Of a stretch of 5,224 bases of DNA, positions 1 through 5,224 are shown in pieces. How positions within the stretch are numbered: the first letter of the stretch is position 1; each line of letters begins with the position of its first letter. The stretch lies in assembly GCA_023389095.1 (NCBI GenBank), contig JAEWFB010000426.1, positions 1-5,224 on the forward strand. The letters are read 5' to 3'. The position numbers and the translations under genes are program-made. The notes beneath the pieces were generated by a model. The model saw only the letters and a program-made list of their open reading frames with translations, was not told the origin of the DNA and made no database searches. Source of the stretch: Actinomycetes bacterium. GTDB taxonomy: Bacteria > Actinomycetota > Actinomycetes > Actinomycetales > Dermatophilaceae.

Positions 1-854
1 GACCCGCCGACCCGGACCCGGACGGACTGGTCCCCGGCGATGACGTCGACGCGGTCGTGTGCGCGGCTCGCGAGGGCGGTCAGCAGCAACGCGGCGTCCA
101 TCGCGGCATCGAGGCGGGGCACGTCACCGACCCGGCCGGCACTCGTGCGCGAGGTGTCGACGACGATGACGACGCGACGGTGCTGCTCGGGCTGCCACGT
201 GCGCACGACGACCGAGCGCCGGCGCGCGGTGGCACGCCAGTCGATCGAGCGGACGTCGTCGCCCTCGACGTAGTCGCGGAGCGAGTCGAACTCGGTGCCC
301 TGACCCCGGCGGCGCACCGCCGAGCGACCGTCGATCTCGCGCAGCCGCGAGAGGCGGCTGGGCAGGTGGCGCCGCGCCGGGAACGGGTGCAGCACCCGCA
401 CGCTGCCGGGCACCGCTGTCGAGCGCTGCCGACCGGCCAGGCCGAGCGGGCCGAGGGCGCGGACGGTGACGCGGTCGGCGACCCGGTCGCCGCGACGCGT
501 CGGGTGCAGGGGAGTGCGGACGCGCACGCGTTCACCGCCGGGGACGCGCAGCGGGTGACGGTCCGGCGACGCGCCGGTGGAGGGCGGCCACGCGTCGCGC
601 AGCACGCCTCGCACGGAACGGCGCCCGGAGTTGGTGACGAGCAGGTCGGTGGCCGCGGTCTCGCCGAGCCGCACCTGCGCCGGCCCGGTGCGCTCGAGGA
701 CGAGGCGACGCGGTGACGGCGCGAGGGCGACGTCGACGGCCACGAGCACCGCGACGGCGAGGACCCACAGCGCCACGGTGCCCGTCGTCGGCCACCACAC
801 GAGCAGGACCGCGCCGGCGAGCAGCGCCCACGCGGCCCGCGTCGTCACGACCAC
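1..854 (-). CDS. DUF58 family membrane-anchored protein with vWA-like domain (partial, 3' end outside window)
   Basis: About 284 codons are visible and the frame runs off the left edge without a stop. The start is GTG at 852-854, with GGAG 7 nt upstream; a second GTG at 846-848 is possible but has a 13-nt spacer. Two closely spaced hydrophobic spans lie at about residues 7-21 and 26-44. They are followed by an extracytoplasmic-type beta-rich segment (VTNSGRRSVRGVLRDAWPP, about 75-90) and then the DUF58 signature: GTEFDSLRDY (186-195), GDDVRSIDWRATAR (198-211), then a strand VVIVVDTSRTS (228-238). The last segment corresponds to the metal-site DxSxS motif of von Willebrand A domains, here D233, S235 and T237. 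The rest of the vWA-like fold is cut off. Family members usually have roughly 400-450 residues, so perhaps a third is missing. DUF58 proteins are typically encoded beside MoxR ATPases and are thought to be their partners. This one follows MoxR by 13 nt, which supports co-transcription. Identification of the family is firm; the molecular function is not known. Confidence 0.93.
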   Translation of the reverse strand, partial: MVVTTRAAWALLAGAVLLVWWPTTGTVALWVLAVAVLVAVDVALAPSPRRLVLERTGPAQVRLGETAATDLLVTNSGRRSVRGVLRDAWPPSTGASPDRHPLRVPGGERVRVRTPLHPTRRGDRVADRVTVRALGPLGLAGRQRSTAVPGSVRVLHPFPARRHLPSRLSRLREIDGRSAVRRRGQGTEFDSLRDYVEGDDVRSIDWRATARRRSVVVRTWQPEQHRRVVIVVDTSRTSAGRVGDVPRLDAAMDAALLLTALASRAHDRVDVIAGDQSVRVRVGG

Positions 855-861
855 GGGTCGG

Positions 862-865
862 CTCC
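862..865 (-). promoter_or_regulatory. Ribosome binding site for the DUF58 gene
   Basis: GGAG on the minus strand lies 7 nt before GTG 852-854, just after the MoxR stop codon (868-870). It decides the start: the alternative GTG at 846-848 would be 13 nt away. This is the only gene junction in the window that is not a 4-nt overlap, so the DUF58 gene has its own initiation signal. Confidence 0.6.
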
Positions 866-867
866 GG

Positions 868-2051
<1,184 letters not shown>

Positions 2052-2055
<4 letters not shown>

Positions 2056-3473
2056 GCGTTTCGCACGCTCTCCTCGAGGTCGGCGAGCCGCTGCGCGAGC
2101 AGCAGCAGGTCGCGGTCGGTAACAGGGTCGGGCCCGTCGAGCAGCCGCTCGACGTCAAGACGGGGGAGGCCGGACGCCCGGGCGGTGGCGTCGACGACGG
2201 CGGTGACGGCGGTGGATCCGGGCAGGCCGAGACGGTCTGCGAGTCGCGTACGGCTGCCCTCGCGCAGGGCCCGCGCCGCCAGCGGACGGTCCGCGGCGCG
2301 GTGGTAGAGCCGGCCCCGGGCCTCGGTGGTCTCGGCGGCGCGGACGACGACGGGCAGCGGCTCGACGACGAGACGCCCGAGCCGGCGTCCCCGGGCCAGC
2401 GCGAAGGCGATGACCGCCGCCGCGAGGAGCCAGGCCGCCGGTTCGAGCCAACCGGGCACGCCCCGGCCCGGGTCGGCGACCTGGTCGCCGGAGGGGCCGA
2501 CCGCGTCGAGGTCGGACAGGCCGGGCACGTACCAGAGCAGGTGCTCGGTGGGCCCGAGCGCGCGCAGGGTCATCGCGGCGTGGGAGGCGTCGAGGACCTG
2601 CCCGTTGCTCACGGATCGAGCGGAGCCGAGGACGACGGTCTCGGGGGCCCGTCCTTCCGCGGGCAGCACGACGACGGCCCCGGACTGTCCGGTGTCCGAC
2701 GCGCCGGAGGTCGTTCCTCCGGGCCGGAAGCACAGGGTCGCGCCGGCGCCCGTGCGGGTCGACGGGCCGGATCCGTTGGACGAGCCGGATCCGCTGGACG
2801 AGCCGGATCCGCTGGACGGGCCGGACGTGCTGCCTTCGTCGAGGAAGGCGTAGCTGCTCCAGCTCCCGGTGAGCCGGTCGGTGGCGTCGGCGACGTCGGA
2901 CGTGCAGCCGGCGGTGCGTGCGGCGGTGCCGTGGTCGATCACGGTGAGTGGCAGGCCGAGGTCGTCGAGCTCGACGTCGTCGGGCTCGACGACGACGAGG
3001 CGGCGGGTCTGCTCGACCGCCCGGGTCAGGCGCTGCGCCGCTCCCGGGCCGAGGTAGCCGGCGTCGGTCAGGGCGACGGTCCAACCGGTCCGGGAGTCGG
3101 AGGAGTCGAGGGTGCGCTCGAGCTCGTCGATGCTGCGCACGACCGACACCTCGACGCCGTGCCCGCGCAGCACCTCGGCCACGGCCCGGGCTCCGCCGTG
3201 GCCGGTGTCGTCGGGGTCGAGGGGCAGGCCCGAGGAACGGGGCCCGCTGACGACCGTGACGAGCAGGCCGATGGCGAAGACGGCGGCCAGGACCAGCACC
3301 AGGGCGCGGATGACCGTGCGTCGACGGCTCCGCGGCGCTCGCGGCGGGACGGTGGTGTTCCAGGCCGCGAGACCGGGGGTCCCCAGCCCGGTTCCCAGCC
3401 CGGTGGCCGGGCCGGTGGACGGCCCCATCGAGGCCACCGGAGCCGCGGACGCGTCGCGGGTCGGGTTGCTCAC
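2052..3473 (-). CDS. DUF4350 domain-containing membrane protein
   Basis: A complete protein of 473 residues. The start is GTG (3471-3473) with GGGAG 6 nt upstream, overlapping the DUF4129 stop as GTGA. A disordered, Gly/Pro/Thr-rich cytoplasmic N-terminus (1-47) and a basic patch RSRRR lead into span 1 (about 54-75). An extracytoplasmic domain follows (about 76-340). It begins with PDDTGHGGARAVAEVLRGHG, the typical DUF4350 opening, and contains RLVVVEPDD (158-166) and the family-like SNGQVLDASHAAMTLRALG (289-307). Span 2 (about 344-361) leads to a charged cytoplasmic tail (362-473) that looks helical. The only two cysteines, C190 and C248, lie in the extracytoplasmic domain on either side of a Ser/Gly linker (214-238). 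No catalytic motif is recognised; DUF4350 resembles a nucleotide- or ligand-binding-like Rossmann domain by pattern only. It sits between DUF4129 and MoxR, matching the actinobacterial MoxR/DUF58 cluster, so it may be an envelope sensor or a client of the ATPase (inference). Confidence 0.93.
2764..2825 (-). repeat. 18-bp in-frame tandem repeat in DUF4350 gene (Ser/Gly linker)
   Basis: Three 18-bp units (2764-2781, 2782-2799, 2800-2817) plus a partial copy from 2818. The second and third are identical, gagccggatccgctggac on the + strand, and the first differs at two positions. Each contains the palindrome GGATCC. The translation is a run of GSGSSS-like hexapeptides around residues 217-237 of the DUF4350 protein, a flexible linker inside the extracytoplasmic domain. 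Confidence 0.9.
3382..3417 (-). repeat. 12-bp repeat in DUF4350 N-terminus (TGLG tetrapeptides)
   Basis: Units cccagcccggtt (3382-3393) and cccagcccggtg (3394-3405) are near identical, followed by the diverged gccgggccggtg (3406-3417). They encode TGLG, TGLG and TGPA in the disordered cytoplasmic N-terminus, before the first membrane span. Confidence 0.7.
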
Positions 3474-4162
3474 CGCGCGCTCCCGGCGCCGACGGCAACG
3501 GTGGCGGCGCCCACGGCACCCGCGCCCGTCGTGGAGAGCAGGGGACGTGTGGCCCTCAGCCGTGCCTCGAGGTCGAGGACGCCACGCGCGTCGGTGCCGG
3601 CGACGGACTCCCGCCCGTAGACGACGCGGTCGAAGAGGTCTGCCGCGCGTCGCACCTCGTCGGCCTCGCCCGGGAAGACCGCAGCGAGGACCGTGCCGAT
3701 CTCGTGGGCGGTGCGGCCGGGCACGTCGTCGAGCAGGGTGCGTTCGGCCGCAGACGCGGCCACGGCGCGGAAGGCGTCGGCGGTGGCCGCGGCGTGGTCA
3801 CCGCGGCTGAGCGCGGCTTCGGCGCGGGACCGGTAGTCGGCGCCGGTGAGGTGCGGCTCGTCGAGCACGCCGCCGGCCGTTCGGGTCCGGGACGCCGCGG
3901 GCGAGCGTCGTACCGCGACGAGCAGGATCGCGGCGACGACGAGGGCGAGGACGACGAGCACGACGGGCAGGGCCCAGCCGGGAGCCGGCGCATGGACGGT
4001 GGCCCCGGACAGGTGCTGGTCGACCCAGTCGAAGAACCGTTCGAGCAGGCTGCGGTCGTCGGCGTAGGCCGGCGACGCGAGCTCGCCGGCGAGCCAGGCC
4101 CGGGCCTGCTCGACGGTGGGGTCGAGGGGCGGGCTGGCGGGCAGCGTCGCAGCGCGCGTCAC
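3470..4162 (-). CDS. DUF4129 domain-containing single-span membrane protein
   Basis: 230 residues from GTG 4160-4162, which overlaps the stop of the preceding gene (GTGA, 4159-4162). The open frame continues further upstream, but only as the out-of-frame shadow of that membrane protein gene. An N-terminal segment of about 60 residues (WLAGELASPAYADD, then LLERFFDWVDQHLSG) precedes one strong span (about 64-84). The arginines after it predict a cytoplasmic C-terminus. The C-terminal domain (about 103-205) has the DUF4129 pattern: YRSRAEAALSRGDHAAATADAFRAV, an ERTLLDDVPGRTAHEIG segment, an AVFPGEADEVRRAADLFDRVVYG segment and a final LDLEARLRATRP helix. In other proteins DUF4129 forms the C-terminal part of membrane transglutaminase-like proteins (TgpA type). 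Here it stands alone with no transglutaminase core. A poorly matched AGGG lies 4 nt before the GTG. The last 20 residues, rich in Ala, Gly and Val, look non-conserved. The function is unknown; it is probably a membrane partner of the MoxR/DUF58 pair. Confidence 0.91.
   Translation of the reverse strand: MTRAATLPASPPLDPTVEQARAWLAGELASPAYADDRSLLERFFDWVDQHLSGATVHAPAPGWALPVVLVVLALVVAAILLVAVRRSPAASRTRTAGGVLDEPHLTGADYRSRAEAALSRGDHAAATADAFRAVAASAAERTLLDDVPGRTAHEIGTVLAAVFPGEADEVRRAADLFDRVVYGRESVAGTDARGVLDLEARLRATRPLLSTTGAGAVGAATVAVGAGSAR
3480..3484 (-). promoter_or_regulatory. Ribosome binding site for the DUF4350 gene
   Basis: GGGAG on the minus strand is 6 nt before the GTG at 3471-3473. It lies within the last codons of the DUF4129 gene and supports the GTG start at the GTGA overlap. 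Confidence 0.55.
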
Positions 4163-5224
4163 GGGACCCTGGCGTCGCGGCCCTGCTGCGACTGCTGGAG
4201 CAGGGCGACGTCGAGGCCCTCGTAACGGATCCGCTGGTCGACGTAGAGCAGGGAGTCGACGCCGGAGCTGAACGGCGTCGTGAGGACGCTCTGGACCAGG
4301 ACGGTGCCGGCCTGGAGCACCGGGACCAGCCACAGCGAGCCGGCCACGGCCCCGGCCGAGATCAGGCCGCTGAGCAGACTGAGGGGCACGGCGATGACCG
4401 AGCCGGCGATGCCGACGACGATGCCGGTGAGCAGTCGGATGCCGAACAGGCGCCAGAAGCCGCGCTTGCGGGTCAGCGCCCAGGACCGGCGCAGAGCCGT
4501 GACGGGGCCGGCCCCCTCGAGCACGACGACGGTCACCGCGAAGCACCAGCGCACGCTGAACAGGACGATGAGCCAGATGGCGACGACGACGGCCAGGAAC
4601 GTGACGAGGCCGGCACCGCCGCCTCCCCCGTCGCCGGCTGTGGCCCAGGCCGCCACGACGACGGCGATGAGGATGCCGAAGGCGATGAGGGCGGCGAGAC
4701 CGGCGAGGAACAGCACACCGATCGCGGCCCAGATGCGGCCACGGGCGGCGCGGGCGGTCTCGCCGAGGCCGATGCGCCGGCCCTGCACCCCCTGGCCGAT
4801 GACGACGGCCATGAAGAGCGGCAGCAGCAGCGCGGTGACGTAGGAGGCGAGCTGCGGGATCGAGCCGGCCAGCTGGCCGTTGAACGCCGCGAACATCACG
4901 TCCGCGGAGTCGGCAGCCGACGCGTCGGGCGGAGCGGTGCTGGCGCTGCCCGCGACGTTCTCGGCGACCCACACGCCGACGAGCGTGAGCGGCACGAGAA
5001 CGACCGCCGACGTGACGAGCGCCAGCCCGATCGTGGCTGCCGGGTTGCCGCGCACGGCCGTCATGACGCCGCCCCAGATCTCACCGATCGTCAACGGCCG
5101 GAGCGGGATGACGCCGGGCTTGGGCGCCAGCTGCGGCGGGACCCAGCCCGGCGGAGGGCCCTGCACCGGGACCGGGCCCTGCGGCGCGGGTGCGCTCGAC
5201 GGTGGCGGGTGGTCGGGACCGGGT
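4159..5224 (-). CDS. Multi-pass membrane protein, glycerophosphoryl diester phosphodiesterase membrane-domain-like (partial, 5' end outside window)
   Basis: The frame is open to the right edge with no stop and no ATG. The only in-window candidate start near the N-terminus is GTG 5164-5166, but the proline-rich, disordered coding style (PPPSSAPAP) continues upstream of it, so the true start is probably beyond 5224. About 354 residues are visible. Numbering from GTG 5164, the conserved opening KPGVIPLRPLTIGEIWGGVM (16-35) is followed by about six hydrophobic spans (44-70, 104-126, 146-173, 185-217, 242-272, 276-300). The family motif EGAGPVTALRRSWALTRKRG (217-236) lies before span 5 and the C-terminal signature LLYVDQRIRYEGLDVALL (306-323) ends the conserved part. 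No catalytic glycerophosphodiesterase domain is present, so the common database label describes only the membrane region and does not imply enzyme activity. The stop overlaps the DUF4129 start, which supports translational coupling. Confidence 0.88.
   Translation of the reverse strand, partial: PGPDHPPPSSAPAPQGPVPVQGPPPGWVPPQLAPKPGVIPLRPLTIGEIWGGVMTAVRGNPAATIGLALVTSAVVLVPLTLVGVWVAENVAGSASTAPPDASAADSADVMFAAFNGQLAGSIPQLASYVTALLLPLFMAVVIGQGVQGRRIGLGETARAARGRIWAAIGVLFLAGLAALIAFGILIAVVVAAWATAGDGGGGGAGLVTFLAVVVAIWLIVLFSVRWCFAVTVVVLEGAGPVTALRRSWALTRKRGFWRLFGIRLLTGIVVGIAGSVIAVPLSLLSGLISAGAVAGSLWLVPVLQAGTVLVQSVLTTPFSSGVDSLLYVDQRIRYEGLDVALLQQSQQGRDARVP

Noticed and set aside
2764..2817. GGATCC palindromes every 18 bp as an operator or recombination array
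   Set aside because: They fall inside a coding region and follow directly from repeated Gly-Ser codons; no independent sign of protein binding is visible.
4163..4972. N-terminal extension of the DUF4129 frame up to 4972
   Set aside because: This stretch overlaps the multi-pass membrane protein in another frame and encodes Arg/His/Pro-rich sequence typical of a shadow. The GTGA overlap at 4159-4162 gives a natural start.
5164..5166. GTG as the true start of the multi-pass membrane protein
   Set aside because: The same proline-rich coding character continues in frame to the window edge without a stop, and the GTG sits inside that tail, so the gene is treated as 5'-partial. It cannot be fully excluded.

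Overview
The window is a very GC-rich, gene-dense stretch in which every supported gene lies on the minus strand, read from the right end to the left. The codon third positions are almost all G or C, GTG starts are frequent and the genes overlap by 4 nt. Together with the protein families present, this points to an actinobacterium (Actinomycetota). The style of the proteins suggests Micrococcales/Microbacteriaceae, but that lineage is inferred from resemblance and was not tested.

In transcription order (right to left) the layout is: (1) a multi-pass membrane protein of the type often labelled 'glycerophosphoryl diester phosphodiesterase membrane domain', cut at its 5' end by the window edge (5224..4159); (2) a small single-span DUF4129 protein (4162..3470); (3) a two-span DUF4350 protein with a large extracytoplasmic domain (3473..2052); (4) a MoxR-family AAA+ ATPase with an unusual repeat-rich N-terminal extension (2055..868); (5) a DUF58 protein, cut at its 3' end by the window edge (854..1). 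Junctions 1/2 and 2/3 are GTGA overlaps, 3/4 is an ATGA overlap, and 4/5 has a 13-nt gap carrying a GGAG ribosome binding site. There is no intergenic space for an internal promoter or terminator, so this looks like the middle of one polycistronic unit.

The set matches a conserved actinobacterial cluster. From memory it corresponds to the Mycobacterium tuberculosis Rv3689-Rv3693 neighbourhood with moxR2. MoxR ATPases usually work with DUF58/von Willebrand A-like partners, as a chaperone-like remodelling pair. The DUF4350, DUF4129 and multi-pass proteins would provide membrane anchoring or an envelope-facing sensor or client. The biochemical role of the complete set is, as far as I know, not established. 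I see no mobile element, CRISPR array, RNA gene or horizontally acquired island. The most individual features are in-frame short tandem repeats (24-bp, 18-bp and 12-bp units) encoding low-complexity segments of the MoxR and DUF4350 proteins.
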